NCBI GenBank assembly: GCA_948560265.1 | Contig: CAOXTD010000001.1 | Span: forward strand, 165,191 to 229,190 | Origin: an uncultured Clostridia bacterium | GTDB lineage: Bacteria; Bacillota; Clostridia; TANB77; CAG-508 | Direction of reading: 5' to 3' | DNA length: 64,000 nt | Part shown: in pieces, positions 1 to 9,181 of the stretch | Layout of the letters: each line of letters begins with the position of its first letter | How positions within the stretch are numbered: the stretch's first letter is position 1 | Position numbers and translations under genes: made by a program | The notes under the pieces: generated by a model | Database searches by the model: none | What the model saw: only the letters and a program-made list of their open reading frames with translations | Told to the model about the DNA's origin: nothing

Positions 1-56
1 ATTACTAAGTTTTCTTCGTCCATATGTTCCTTATCTAAATTAAAGAATATTTTTAA
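1..56 (-). other. possible 5' end of a divergent gene (start unclear)
   Basis: On the minus strand an AGGAGG (63-68) precedes an open frame that runs off the window edge and reads L-K-I-F-F-N-L-D-K-E-H-M-D-E-E-N-L-V. No ATG, GTG or TTG stands at the normal distance: the codon 9 bases after the AGGAGG is TTA (56-54), and the first ATG (23-21) is about 40 bases away. Either a non-standard start or a base error is involved, or the ribosome site serves nothing. Identity cannot be judged from 18 codons. Confidence 0.3.
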
Positions 57-225
57 CTTAGATTTCCTCCTTTCATGTAAAAAATTACATTATATAGTAA
101 TATTATACAATAAAAAAGGGAAAAAGTCAAGAAAATCAAATATTACAAATATATTTCAGTATTACAGAAATGTTACGAACATAAATTATGTAAATAAATG
201 CGGCATAAGATGAGTAGGGAAAATA

Positions 226-254
226 TTGACAAAGAGAGAGGGATGTGATAGAAT
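226..254 (+). promoter_or_regulatory. promoter of the str operon
   Basis: TTGACA (226-231), a 17-base spacer and TAGAAT (249-254) form a near-consensus sigma-A promoter about 80 bases before rpsL. It should drive rpsL-rpsG-fusA. Confidence 0.75.
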
Positions 255-335
255 ATTGAACGTTAATGTAAAGTGTATGTAATATGCATTTTTGTAACAT
301 TAAATCATTATATTTTGAAAAGAGGTGAAATTTAA

Positions 336-749
336 GTGCCAACAATCAACCAATTAGTAAGAAAAGGTAGAAAAAGTTCTACAACAAAATCAACAGCACC
401 AGCATTACAACATGGATATAACTCTATGAATAAAAGAGTTACTAATAACAGAGCACCACAAAAAAGAGGTGTATGTACTGTTGTAAAAACTGTAACACCT
501 AAAAAGCCAAACTCTGCTTTAAGAAAAGTAGCCAGAGTAAGACTATCTAATGGATATGAAGTAACTTCATATATCCCAGGTATTGGACACAATCTACAAG
601 AGCACAGTGTTGTTCTTATCAGAGGTGGAAGAGTAAAAGACCTTCCAGGTGTTAGATATCACATTATCAGAGGAACATTAGATACAGCAGGTGTAAAAGA
701 CAGAATGCAAGCTCGTTCTAAATACGGAGCTAAAAAACCCAAGAAATAA
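336..749 (+). CDS. rpsL: 30S ribosomal protein S12
   Basis: S12 sits in the decoding centre of the 30S subunit. The 137-residue protein begins [11 protein letters not shown] and carries the loops [10 protein letters not shown] and [14 protein letters not shown] that contact the A site and are the usual places of streptomycin-resistance mutations; length is normal for Firmicutes. The start is GTG at 336, set by AGAGGTG at 321-327. It is first in the str operon, 164 bases ahead of rpsG. A TAC GGA pair near the end gives an out-of-frame CGG with no disturbance. Confidence 0.98.
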   Translation: MPTINQLVRKGRKSSTTKSTAPALQHGYNSMNKRVTNNRAPQKRGVCTVVKTVTPKKPNSALRKVARVRLSNGYEVTSYIPGIGHNLQEHSVVLIRGGRVKDLPGVRYHIIRGTLDTAGVKDRMQARSKYGAKKPKK

Positions 750-913
750 ATCGTGAATATAGTTCTTAGGAAAAAACGGTGCTAATAATACATTACTAAA
801 TTAAGGTACTTAAATTTAGAATAGATTATATAGCACTATACGGAAAAGCATAAGGCTTTTCAGAGTACCTAATCATACAAATTGTATGAAATCATAAAAA
901 GGAGGGAAGAATA

Positions 914-1384
914 GTGCCAAGAAAAGGATTTATAGCAAAAAGAGAAGTTTTACCAGATCCAATTTATAATAGCAAAGTTGTTACTAAATTAGTAAACAAT
1001 GTTATGCTAGATGGTAAAAAAACAGTTGCTCAATCAATCGTATATGATGCATTTGACATCATTAAAGAAAAAGAGCAAAAAGATCCACTAGAAGTTTTCC
1101 AAGCAGCTTTAGAAAATGTTATGCCAGTTCTTGAAGTTAAAGCAAGAAGAATCGGTGGTGCAACATACCAAGTACCAATCGAAATTAGACCTGAAAGAAG
1201 ACAAACTTTAGGACTAAGATGGCTTGTAACATATGCTAGAAACAGACATGAAAAAACAATGGCTGAAAAATTAGCAAATGAAATTATGGATGCAGTAGCT
1301 GGAAATGGTGGAGCTTTCAAGAAGAAAGAAGACATGCATAAAATGGCTGAAGCAAATAGAGCTTTTGCTCATTACAAATTCTAA
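914..1384 (+). CDS. rpsG: 30S ribosomal protein S7
   Basis: S7 nucleates assembly of the 30S head and lies at the E site. The 156-residue protein starts [15 protein letters not shown] and contains the conserved segment [16 protein letters not shown]. The start is GTG at 914, 10 bases after GGAGGG. The 164-base gap after rpsL holds only a short hairpin (843-858) without a T-run, so both genes probably share one transcript; fusA follows 18 bases later. Confidence 0.98.
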   Translation: MPRKGFIAKREVLPDPIYNSKVVTKLVNNVMLDGKKTVAQSIVYDAFDIIKEKEQKDPLEVFQAALENVMPVLEVKARRIGGATYQVPIEIRPERRQTLGLRWLVTYARNRHEKTMAEKLANEIMDAVAGNGGAFKKKEDMHKMAEANRAFAHYKF

Positions 1385-1402
1385 TATAAGGAGGATAAAA
1401 AG

Positions 1403-3487
1403 GTGGCTGGAAGAGAGTTTCCTTTGGAGAAAACAAGAAATATAGGAATCATGGCTCACATTGATGCAGGAAAAACAACCACAACAGAGAGAATACTTTT
1501 CTATACTGGTAAAACTCACAAAATTGGAGAAGTTCACGATGGTGGTGCAACAATGGACTGGATGGTTCAAGAGCAAGAAAGAGGTATTACAATTACTTCT
1601 GCTGCTACAACTTGTCAATGGCTAGGACATCGTATCAATATTATTGATACTCCTGGACACGTAGACTTTACTGTTGAAGTTCAAAGATCTTTAAAAGTAC
1701 TTGATGGTGCTGTAACAGTATTAGCAGCTAAAGGTGGTGTTCAACCACAAACAGAAACAGTTTGGAGACAAGCTGATAAGTATTCAGTTCCAAGAATGGT
1801 ATATGTTAATAAAATGGATACTACTGGTGCTGACTTCATGCTTTGTGTTGATCAATTAAAAAATAGATTAAAAGCAAACGCAGTGCCAATTCAATTACCA
1901 ATTGGATCAGAAGAAAATTTCAAAGGTGTTGTAGACTTAATCAAAATGAAAGCTTTCATTCATAAAGACGACTTAGGAAGAGAAATTGAAGAGACAGATG
2001 TACCAGCAGATATGAAAGCACAAGCAGAAGAATATAGAGCAAACTTAATAGAAGCAGCAGCTGAACAAGATGATGAATTAATGATGAAATATTTAGATGG
2101 TGGAGAACTATCTGAAGAAGAAATCAAAAAAGGAATCAGATTAGGAACAATTGGAAATAAAATGATTCCTGTATGCTGTGGTTCTTCTTACAAGAATAAA
2201 GGTGTACAAGAATTATTAAATGCAGTTGTAGAATTTATGCCATCACCACTTGATATTGCAGATATTAAAGGTGTTGATATGGATGGAAATGAATCGATAA
2301 GAAAAACATCTGATAGTGAACCATTTGCAGCTTTAGCATTCAAAATTGCAACAGACCCATTTGTTGGAAAGATTTGCTTCTTTAGAGTATATTCTGGTAC
2401 ATTAGATGCAGGTTCAACAATTTTAAATGCAAACAAAGATAAAAAAGATAGAATGGGAAGAATTCTATTAATGCACTCAAATCACAGAGAAGATATTGAT
2501 AAAGTATATGCAGGTGATATTGCAGCAGCAGTAGGATTAAAAGATGTTGGAACAGGTGATACATTATGTGATCCTGCACACCCAATTATTCTAGAATCAA
2601 TGGAATTCCCAGAGCCAGTTATTGATATTGCTATTGAGCCAAAAGATAAGGCAAATAGCGAGAAAATGGGAATCGCTTTAGCAAAACTTGCTGAAGAAGA
2701 TCCAACTTTCAAAACTTGGACAGACCAAGAATCAGGTCAAACTATCATTGCTGGTATGGGTGAATTACACTTAGATATCATCGTTGACCGTTTAAAAAGA
2801 GAATTTAAAGTTGAATGTAGTGTAGGTAAACCACAAGTTTCTTACAAAGAAACTATTAGAAACAAAGTTAAAGTACAAGGTAAATTCATTCGTCAATCTG
2901 GTGGTCGTGGACAATACGGTGACGTATGGCTAGAAATGGAACCATTAGAGGCAGGAAAAGGAATTGAATTTGAAAGTAAAATCGTTGGTGGTGCAGTTCC
3001 AAAAGAATACATCAAACCAATCGAGGAAGGTGTTAGAGAGGCTGCTAATAATGGTATCTTAGCAGGTTACCCTGTAATTGACTTTAAAGCTACATTGGTA
3101 GATGGTTCTTACCACGAAGTTGACTCTTCAGAAATGGCATTCAAAATTGCTGGTTCTATGGCATTCAAAGAGGGATGTAAACAAGCTAAATCAGTTATTT
3201 TAGAGCCAATTATGAAAGTTGAAGTAACAGTTCCAGAAGAATACATGGGAGATGTTATTGGAGATATTAACTCAAGACGTGGTAGAATGGAAGGTATGGA
3301 AGCTGTTCAAGGCAACCAAATTATTAGAGCATTTATTCCATTATCAGAAATGTTTGGATATGCAACAGACTTACGTTCAAAAACACAAGGTAGAGGTACT
3401 TATTCAATGGAACCAAGCCATTATGAAGAAGTTCCAAAATCAGTATTTGATACCATTGTTGCATCAAGAGCTAAGAAACAAGACTAA
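1403..3487 (+). CDS. fusA: elongation factor G
   Basis: EF-G is the GTPase that drives translocation of tRNA and mRNA on the ribosome. The 694-residue protein has all GTP motifs: [13 protein letters not shown] (about residues 18-30), RGITITSAA (switch I), DTPGHVDF and NKMD, followed by domains II-V, with [10 protein letters not shown] in domain IV and the C-terminal RGRMEGME. The start is GTG 1403 behind AAGGAGG. It is the third gene of the str operon. A TAC GGT junction in domain IV gives an out-of-frame CGG that leaves the frame intact. Confidence 0.98.
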   Translation: MAGREFPLEKTRNIGIMAHIDAGKTTTTERILFYTGKTHKIGEVHDGGATMDWMVQEQERGITITSAATTCQWLGHRINIIDTPGHVDFTVEVQRSLKVLDGAVTVLAAKGGVQPQTETVWRQADKYSVPRMVYVNKMDTTGADFMLCVDQLKNRLKANAVPIQLPIGSEENFKGVVDLIKMKAFIHKDDLGREIEETDVPADMKAQAEEYRANLIEAAAEQDDELMMKYLDGGELSEEEIKKGIRLGTIGNKMIPVCCGSSYKNKGVQELLNAVVEFMPSPLDIADIKGVDMDGNESIRKTSDSEPFAALAFKIATDPFVGKICFFRVYSGTLDAGSTILNANKDKKDRMGRILLMHSNHREDIDKVYAGDIAAAVGLKDVGTGDTLCDPAHPIILESMEFPEPVIDIAIEPKDKANSEKMGIALAKLAEEDPTFKTWTDQESGQTIIAGMGELHLDIIVDRLKREFKVECSVGKPQVSYKETIRNKVKVQGKFIRQSGGRGQYGDVWLEMEPLEAGKGIEFESKIVGGAVPKEYIKPIEEGVREAANNGILAGYPVIDFKATLVDGSYHEVDSSEMAFKIAGSMAFKEGCKQAKSVILEPIMKVEVTVPEEYMGDVIGDINSRRGRMEGMEAVQGNQIIRAFIPLSEMFGYATDLRSKTQGRGTYSMEPSHYEEVPKSVFDTIVASRAKKQD

Positions 3488-3502
3488 TTTATGTGAATTG
3501 AA

Positions 3503-3650
3503 GATGTTTAGTACTAAGTATATTATATCGTGTGTCCTTGTTGTCCGTTGCTTTCATTATGCGAAAACGCAAATATAAGAAAGCAACGGAAGGCACTCGC
3601 AAGCTCGTCTTACGCGGACTACACTTATATAATAACCTAGATTAAACATC
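3503..3650. repeat. nested palindromic intergenic element after fusA
   Basis: The 292-base gap between fusA and tuf holds a nested inverted repeat. GATGTTTA (3503-3510) pairs with TAAACATC (3643-3650); TATTATAT (3521-3528) with ATATAATA (3627-3634); GTGT-GTCC with GGAC-T-ACAC; and TCCGTTGCTTTC (3544-3555) is a perfect 12-base match to GAAAGCAACGGA (3579-3590), which encloses GCG-AAAA-CGC (3561-3570). It is much more GC-rich than its surroundings and lacks a terminal T-run. It may be a decayed MITE-like element, an RNA processing site or a structured RNA. Confidence 0.6.
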
Positions 3651-3687
3651 AAAAATTAACTATAAAATAATAATTTTCAAAAAATAC

Positions 3688-3716
3688 TTGCTTTTAAGCT
3701 AGAAATAGTATAAAAT
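3688..3716 (+). promoter_or_regulatory. promoter of tuf
   Basis: TTGCTT (3688-3693), 17 bases, then TAAAAT (3711-3716), overlapping TATAAA. It would let tuf be transcribed apart from the str operon. Confidence 0.6.
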
Positions 3717-3779
3717 ACAAGTGTTTAATGAAATGACATTAATATTAAAAATAAAAAAATTTTAAGGAGGAAAATTTAA

Positions 3780-4982
3780 ATGGCTAAAGCAAAATTTGAA
3801 AGAACAAAACCACACGTTAACATTGGTACAATCGGACACGTTGACCATGGTAAAACAACAACAACAGCAGCTATTACAAAATACCTAAACTTATTAGGAA
3901 AAGCTCAATATGAAGCATACGATCAAATCGATGGTGCTCCAGAAGAAAGAGAAAGAGGAATTACAATTAACACAGCTCACGTTGAATACGAAACAGATAA
4001 CAGACACTATGCACACGTTGACTGCCCAGGACACGCTGACTACGTAAAGAACATGATTACTGGTGCTGCACAAATGGATGGTGCTATCTTAGTAGTATCT
4101 GCAGCTGATGGACCAATGCCTCAAACAAGAGAGCATATCTTACTTGCTAGACAAGTAGGTGTTAAATATATCGTTGTTTACTTAAATAAATGCGATATGG
4201 TTGATGATCCTGAATTATTAGAATTAGTTGAAATGGAAGTTAGAGACTTATTATCAAGCTATGATTTCCCAGGAGACGAAATTCCAATCGTTAAAGGTTC
4301 TTCATTAAAAGTATTAGAGAGTACATCTACAGATCCTAACGATCCTGTATATGCTCCAATGAAAGAATTAATGGATGCAGTTGATAGCTATATCCCAACA
4401 CCTGACAGACCAGTTGACCAACCATTCTTAATGCCAATCGAAGACGTTATGACAATCAGTGGTAGAGGTACAGTTGTTACAGGTAGAGTTGAAAGAGGAC
4501 AAGTAAAATTACAAGACGAAGTTGAAATCGTAGGTCTTTCAAAAGAATCTGCTAAAACAGTTGTTACTGGTGTTGAAATGTTCAGGAAAACAATGGATCA
4601 AGCAGAAGCTGGAGACAACATTGGTGTTCTATTAAGAGGAACTCAAAGAGATGAAGTTGAAAGAGGTCAAGTATTAGCAAAACCTGGAACAATTCATCCA
4701 CATACAAAATTCAAAGCTCAAGTATACGTTCTAACAAAAGAAGAAGGTGGACGTCATACACCATTCTTCAATGGATATAGACCACAATTCTATTTCAGAA
4801 CAACAGACGTTACAGGTGTTATTGATTTACAAGCTGGAACAGAAATGGTTATGCCAGGTGATAACGTAGATATGACTATCGAACTTATTACTCCAATCGC
4901 TATTGAAAACGGATTAAGATTCGCTATTCGTGAAGGTGGACGTACAGTAGGTTCTGGTGTAGTATCAGAAGTTATTGAATAA
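3780..4982 (+). CDS. tuf: elongation factor Tu
   Basis: EF-Tu delivers aminoacyl-tRNA to the ribosomal A site with GTP. The 400-residue protein shows [14 protein letters not shown] (P loop), [14 protein letters not shown] (switch I), [12 protein letters not shown] and the domain II/III signature [16 protein letters not shown] 3780 follows AAGGAGG at the usual distance. Its own promoter lies upstream and an intrinsic terminator downstream. Two out-of-frame CGGs (ATC GGA, AAC GGA) occur here without any frame change. Confidence 0.98.
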   Translation: MAKAKFERTKPHVNIGTIGHVDHGKTTTTAAITKYLNLLGKAQYEAYDQIDGAPEERERGITINTAHVEYETDNRHYAHVDCPGHADYVKNMITGAAQMDGAILVVSAADGPMPQTREHILLARQVGVKYIVVYLNKCDMVDDPELLELVEMEVRDLLSSYDFPGDEIPIVKGSSLKVLESTSTDPNDPVYAPMKELMDAVDSYIPTPDRPVDQPFLMPIEDVMTISGRGTVVTGRVERGQVKLQDEVEIVGLSKESAKTVVTGVEMFRKTMDQAEAGDNIGVLLRGTQRDEVERGQVLAKPGTIHPHTKFKAQVYVLTKEEGGRHTPFFNGYRPQFYFRTTDVTGVIDLQAGTEMVMPGDNVDMTIELITPIAIENGLRFAIREGGRTVGSGVVSEVIE

Positions 4983-5001
4983 GATATAACTTGAAATATA
5001 G

Positions 5002-5048
5002 AAATAGCAAGGATTACAAAAATGTAAACCTTGCTATTTTTGCTTTTT
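5002..5048 (+). terminator. intrinsic terminator of tuf
   Basis: AAATAGCAAGG (5002-5012) pairs perfectly with CCTTGCTATTT (5029-5039), followed by TTGCTTTTT. Confidence 0.9.
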
Positions 5049-5060
5049 ATCGTAGAATAA

Positions 5061-5089
5061 TTGACTTTTTAAGAGATTAATTATATACT
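5061..5089 (+). promoter_or_regulatory. promoter of the NlpC/P60-comEC unit
   Basis: TTGACT (5061-5066), 17 bases, TATACT (5084-5089), about 70 bases before the next start codon. Confidence 0.65.
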
Positions 5090-5160
5090 ATTGCTTGTAC
5101 AAGAGATAAGGAATTTATATCCATAAGAAAGATAAAAGAAAAAGGAGAGATTCTTATCAA

Positions 5161-6576
5161 ATGAAAAAAATACAAAGAATATTATCAATAGGCAGTTTAA
5201 TTATTGCTATGTTACTTATGTTTTCCATTACTTCTAATGCAGCTACTGTCAAGATTACTGGAGAGGTAGTAAATATTAGAAAAGAAGCATCTACAGAATC
5301 AAGTGTTGTTGCTAGATTATCAGAAAATGTAGAATGTGAATATGTTGGAGAAAAAGGTAATTGGTATCAAATAAAGTATAAAAACTATATAGGGTATGTT
5401 AGCAAAGACTATGCAAAATTACAAGGTACAGTTTCCAATAATCAGGGAAACTCTAATATCACAAATATACAAAGTAATACTACTATAACGCAAAACAATA
5501 ATACTGTTCAAGCTAATAATGAACAAACAAATCAAGTTAATAATAATCAGAATAATACGCAATCCAATAGTAATCAAGGAAGCAATGAAGAAAATACAAC
5601 TCAAACAAGTAACACACAACCAGTGAATAAAAAGCTAAAACAAAATAGTACTATTAAAATATTACCACTAGTTCATGCAAGTAATATAGGAGATGCTAAG
5701 ACTTCTGATATAGTTCTTGTATTGGCAGAAACATCAGGATGGTCTTATGTTCAAACAGATGAAATAAGTGGATGGGTTAGAACAAACAGCTTAGAAGATA
5801 GCAAAACTACTACACAAGTAAACTCTAAACCAGAGGATTCTTCTCAAAAAGATGATAATCAAACAGAAAAGATAGGATATATTAGTGAAGAAGAAGTAAA
5901 CATGAGAAAAGGTGCAGGCACAAATTATTCTATTATTAAAACATTAAAATTGAATGCACAAGTTACCATTTTAGGAGAACAAGGAAAATGGTATAAAGTG
6001 AAATCAGGAAATGACACAGGTTACATTTCAAAAGATTATGTGTCAGATAAAACTAAAATTACGAATAGAAGTTTAACAGAGCCTAGAGAAAATAAGGAAG
6101 ATGCAACAAAAGTTGAAGAAAAGAAGATAGATAGTATAAGTGATACAAAAACTGCAACAAGCAATAAAAATTCAACCAGTTCTAGTGGTATAAAAGGAAC
6201 AGATGTAGTTGCTTATGCTAAAAAATATTTAGGACATAAATATGTATGGGGCGGAGATGGTTCTAATGGAACTTTTGACTGCTCAGGATTTACTATGTAT
6301 GTGTATAAGCATTTTGGTGTAAGTCTTCCACATTATACAGTTTCACAATATAATAGTGGAAAAGGCAAGAAAATTACAAAACAGAGTGACTTGAAAATGG
6401 GAGATATTGTATATCTAACTGACTATGTAACAGGGGCACCTTGTGGACATTGTGGCATTTATATCAGTGATGGAATGTTTATTCATGCAGATAGTACAGT
6501 TATGAAGGTCAATATTTCGGATTTAAATGGAATGTATAAGGGCAGATTTTGTGGAGCACTAAGAATTGCAGAATAA
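5161..6576 (+). CDS. secreted SH3-domain NlpC/P60 peptidoglycan hydrolase
   Basis: A 471-residue exported cell-wall enzyme. Residues 1-28 form a signal peptide ending TSNAA. Three SH3b domains follow (about 30-85, 160-215 and 240-295), separated by an Asn/Gln/Thr-rich linker (about 88-155) and a charged linker. The C-terminal NlpC/P60 domain (about 350-471) carries the catalytic Cys in FDCSGFTMYVY and the His in GHCGIYISDG, so it is predicted to cut D-Glu-diamino acid peptide bonds. ATG 5161 follows AAAGGAGAG. comEC begins 35 bases after the stop, probably on the same transcript. The exact SH3 count is my estimate. Confidence 0.93.
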   Translation: MKKIQRILSIGSLIIAMLLMFSITSNAATVKITGEVVNIRKEASTESSVVARLSENVECEYVGEKGNWYQIKYKNYIGYVSKDYAKLQGTVSNNQGNSNITNIQSNTTITQNNNTVQANNEQTNQVNNNQNNTQSNSNQGSNEENTTQTSNTQPVNKKLKQNSTIKILPLVHASNIGDAKTSDIVLVLAETSGWSYVQTDEISGWVRTNSLEDSKTTTQVNSKPEDSSQKDDNQTEKIGYISEEEVNMRKGAGTNYSIIKTLKLNAQVTILGEQGKWYKVKSGNDTGYISKDYVSDKTKITNRSLTEPRENKEDATKVEEKKIDSISDTKTATSNKNSTSSSGIKGTDVVAYAKKYLGHKYVWGGDGSNGTFDCSGFTMYVYKHFGVSLPHYTVSQYNSGKGKKITKQSDLKMGDIVYLTDYVTGAPCGHCGIYISDGMFIHADSTVMKVNISDLNGMYKGRFCGALRIAE

Positions 6577-6611
6577 TAATTTTATATGGGGCAAATAGAA
6601 AGGGTGAAAAA

Positions 6612-9036
6612 ATGAGACCATTTTGTATTGCTACCATAGGTGGAATATTAGGAATTATTGTGGGGCTATACTTCAAAAGTATAGCTCTTTTAGTTATACT
6701 TTTTATTTTGACAACTCTAGTTATATTATTACTTAAAAATATATCGAAAGAAAAGATACGAATGATTATCATTTTTTTGATTGGATTTGTTCTATTGGAA
6801 AGCCTTACTATCTGGCAGGAAAATAACTTTGAGCAAATCAATAAAAAGTATGCTCAAAAAGAGATTGAAATCCAAGCAATAGTTATAAATGATAAGGTTG
6901 AAAAAGAATATAAAGATGTTTACTATGTTCAAGTAATAAAAGTAGAAGGGCAAGATAAGAGGCAGAACTTTAAAATGGTGTTAAATGTGAAAAGACAAAA
7001 AGAGCACAAACTCACATTAGAATATGGAGATATCATTTGTTTCAAGGGAATTTACGAACAACCCAATGTAGCTAGAAATGAGGGGGGATTTGATTATGCA
7101 CAATATCTTAAAACAAAAAAGATAGTAGGAATTACTACAATAAAAGCAGAAGAGATAAATGTGATTGATAAAAATAGAACAGGTATGTTAGCAAGAGTAG
7201 TGCATGATATTAGAAGAAACATAGTAACAAGAATAAGAGCAATCTTGACAGAAGATATTGCTAATTTGTGTACAGGTCTATTAGTAGGAGAAAAAAGTGA
7301 ACTAGCAGAAGATATACAAGAGACATTTAGAAAGAGTAATTTATCCCATATGTTAGCCATTTCGGGAGCGCATATTTCTTATATTTTGCTAGGAATAACT
7401 ACACTTATCCAAAGATTAAAGTTTCATAAGAGATGGTCAAAAGTAATTCTCATTTTCTTTTTTATTTTCTTTATGGCTTTAACAGGGTTTACGGCATCTG
7501 TTACGAGAAGTTGCATTATGGTGATTTTACAACTATTGGCGAGTATCTTATTTAGAAAATCAGATGTTTATCAAAATTTGGCGATTAGCAGTTTTATAAT
7601 TCTTCTTATTAACCCATATACACTATTAGACATTGGATTTCAACTTTCTTTTGGAGGAACAATAGGCATTATCATCTTTTCCAAGAAGTTACAAAAAAGT
7701 AGTAAGCAAAAGAAGAGAATATATACCAATAAACTGTTAGAAATAGTAGAGAAAAGTTGGCAGAAAATAAAGGAAATGTGTAATGTTACTTTATCTGCCA
7801 ATCTAGTTATTATTCCAATTATGATGTATCATTTTAATACTATTTCGTTTACCTTTTTTATTTCTAATTTATTAGCAAGTCCTATTTTAGGCATTAGCCT
7901 AATTCTAGGAATGATATTGATTCTATCACTTTTGATTGTACCTTTGGCAAAGATACTTTCTTTATTTTTACAACCTATTTTACAATTATTAATATGGATA
8001 GCAGAATTTTCTAGTAGATTACCACTCTCACAAATCTTAGTTCCAACTCCAAAGATATGGCAAATCAGTCTATACTATTTTATCTTAATTTGTATATTCT
8101 TTTATAAAAGCAATTTACAAGATAAATATAAATTCATCACAAAGTATAAAAAAGGTATAATAGTAATACTAATTTTTCTTATGTTTTTTCCTTATATTTT
8201 CCAAATAATTCCCAACGATAAATTAGTAATTTCTTTTATTGATGTAGGGCAAGGAGATAGTATGCTTATCCAAACTCCATCTCGTAAAACTATTTTGGTA
8301 GATGGAGGAGGCAGTGAAACTGGTAGTTTTGATGTAGGAGAAAAGACATTAATTCCTTATTTATTAGACAAAGGAATTATGAAAATTGATTATATGATGT
8401 TTTCGCATTTTGATCGGAGACCACTGTCAAGGCTTATTAAGTGTTATGGAAAAATTGAATGTGAAAAAGGCGATTGTTAGTAAACAAGGAGAGAAATCTA
8501 GTAATTATATGCAGTTTTTGAAAATTGCTAAAAAGAAAAATGTAAAAATAGTGGTAGTACAAGCAGGAGATGTTATTGCAATTGATGAAAAATGTAGTTT
8601 ATCTATCTTATTCCCAGAAAAAGATTTGATTCATACAAATATATTAAATAATAATTCTATTGTAGCAAAATTTGTGTATCAACAAGAAATAGCAAAGCAA
8701 TTTTCTTTGCTGTTGACAGGAGATGTAGAAGAAATTGCAGAGAAAAGGCTAACGAAAATATATGAAGATACTGATAACTTGCAGGCTGACATCCTAAAAG
8801 TAGCACATCATCGGTTCAAAAACATCTTCTACAATACAGTTTTTAGAATTGGTAAAGCCAAAGATTGCACTAGTTGGAGTTGGAGAGAAAAATACTTTTG
8901 GACATCCAAGTAAGATAACAAGGGAAAATTTAATTAACTTACGGTTGTAGAATTTATAGGACGGATGAAAGTGGAGAAATCACGATAATTGTGACAAATA
9001 AACGGAAAAATAAGAATTAAAGAAAGAATAAAGTAG
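6612..9036 (+). CDS. comEC: ComEC/Rec2 DNA channel, read through four CGG +1 shifts
   Basis: ComEC is the membrane channel that takes up single-stranded DNA in transformation. The gene reads in three parts: N-terminal OB-like region (about residues 30-200), the multi-helix Competence domain (about 215-500, with ISGAHISYIL) and a metallo-beta-lactamase-like nuclease domain from about residue 538 (SFIDVGQGDSMLIQTP). The frame breaks at CGG codons at 8415, 8812, 8942 and 9003. Skipping each C gives HFDGDHCQG, KVAHHGSKTSS, NLGCRIYRTDESGE and TNKGKIRIK, all matching the family, and a full-length product of about 806 residues ending at TAG 9034-9036. In the zero frame it stops at 8480. ATG 6612 follows AAAGGGTG; an ATG at 6549 lies inside the previous gene. 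Confidence 0.9.
8415..8417 (+). other. CGG +1 shift site 1 (comEC)
   Basis: GAT-CGG-AGA in the zero frame; dropping the C gives GAT-GGA-GAC-CAC, which is D-G-D-H of the metal-binding motif SHFDGDH. Confidence 0.85.
8812..8814 (+). other. CGG +1 shift site 2 (comEC)
   Basis: CAT-CAT-CGG-TTC; dropping the C gives H-H-G-S-K, the family's AHHGS motif. Confidence 0.85.
8942..8944 (+). other. CGG +1 shift site 3 (comEC)
   Basis: TTA-CGG-TTG-TAG; without the shift translation stops at once. Dropping the C gives L-G-C-R-I-Y-R-T, the conserved end of the nuclease domain. Confidence 0.85.
9003..9005 (+). other. CGG +1 shift site 4 (comEC)
   Basis: AAA-CGG-AAA; dropping the C gives N-K-G-K-I-R-I-K, the usual ComEC C-terminal strand, with stop at 9034. 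In the zero frame the end would be K-R-K-N-K-N with stop at 9017-9019 or so. Confidence 0.75.
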
Positions 9037-9076
9037 AAACCTTTTGTATTCTTCCTGATATCATTATAAAAAAATA

Positions 9077-9105
9077 TTTACAACAAAAAATTGTTGGTAT
9101 ATAAT
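9077..9105 (+). promoter_or_regulatory. promoter of adhE
   Basis: TTTACA (9077-9082), 17 bases, TATAAT (9100-9105). Confidence 0.75.
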
Positions 9106-9181
9106 ATGGTGCAATGGATATAACTATAACAAAAGACGGCAAAAATTGTTTTGTCCAAAAATACAAAAAGGAGATAGAAAA

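Noticed and set aside
843..858. Hairpin GAAAAGC/GCTTTTC between rpsL and rpsG as a terminator
   Set aside because: Short stem and no T-run; operon continues.
1030..1335. Long open frame on the minus strand inside rpsG, and similar ones inside fusA, clpC and proS
   Set aside because: No ribosome sites, unnatural composition, fully explained as shadows of conserved plus-strand genes.
8480..8913. The fragment after the first comEC break as a separate MBL protein gene
   Set aside because: It has no ribosome site, begins inside the conserved motif and itself breaks twice more; it is the tail of comEC.
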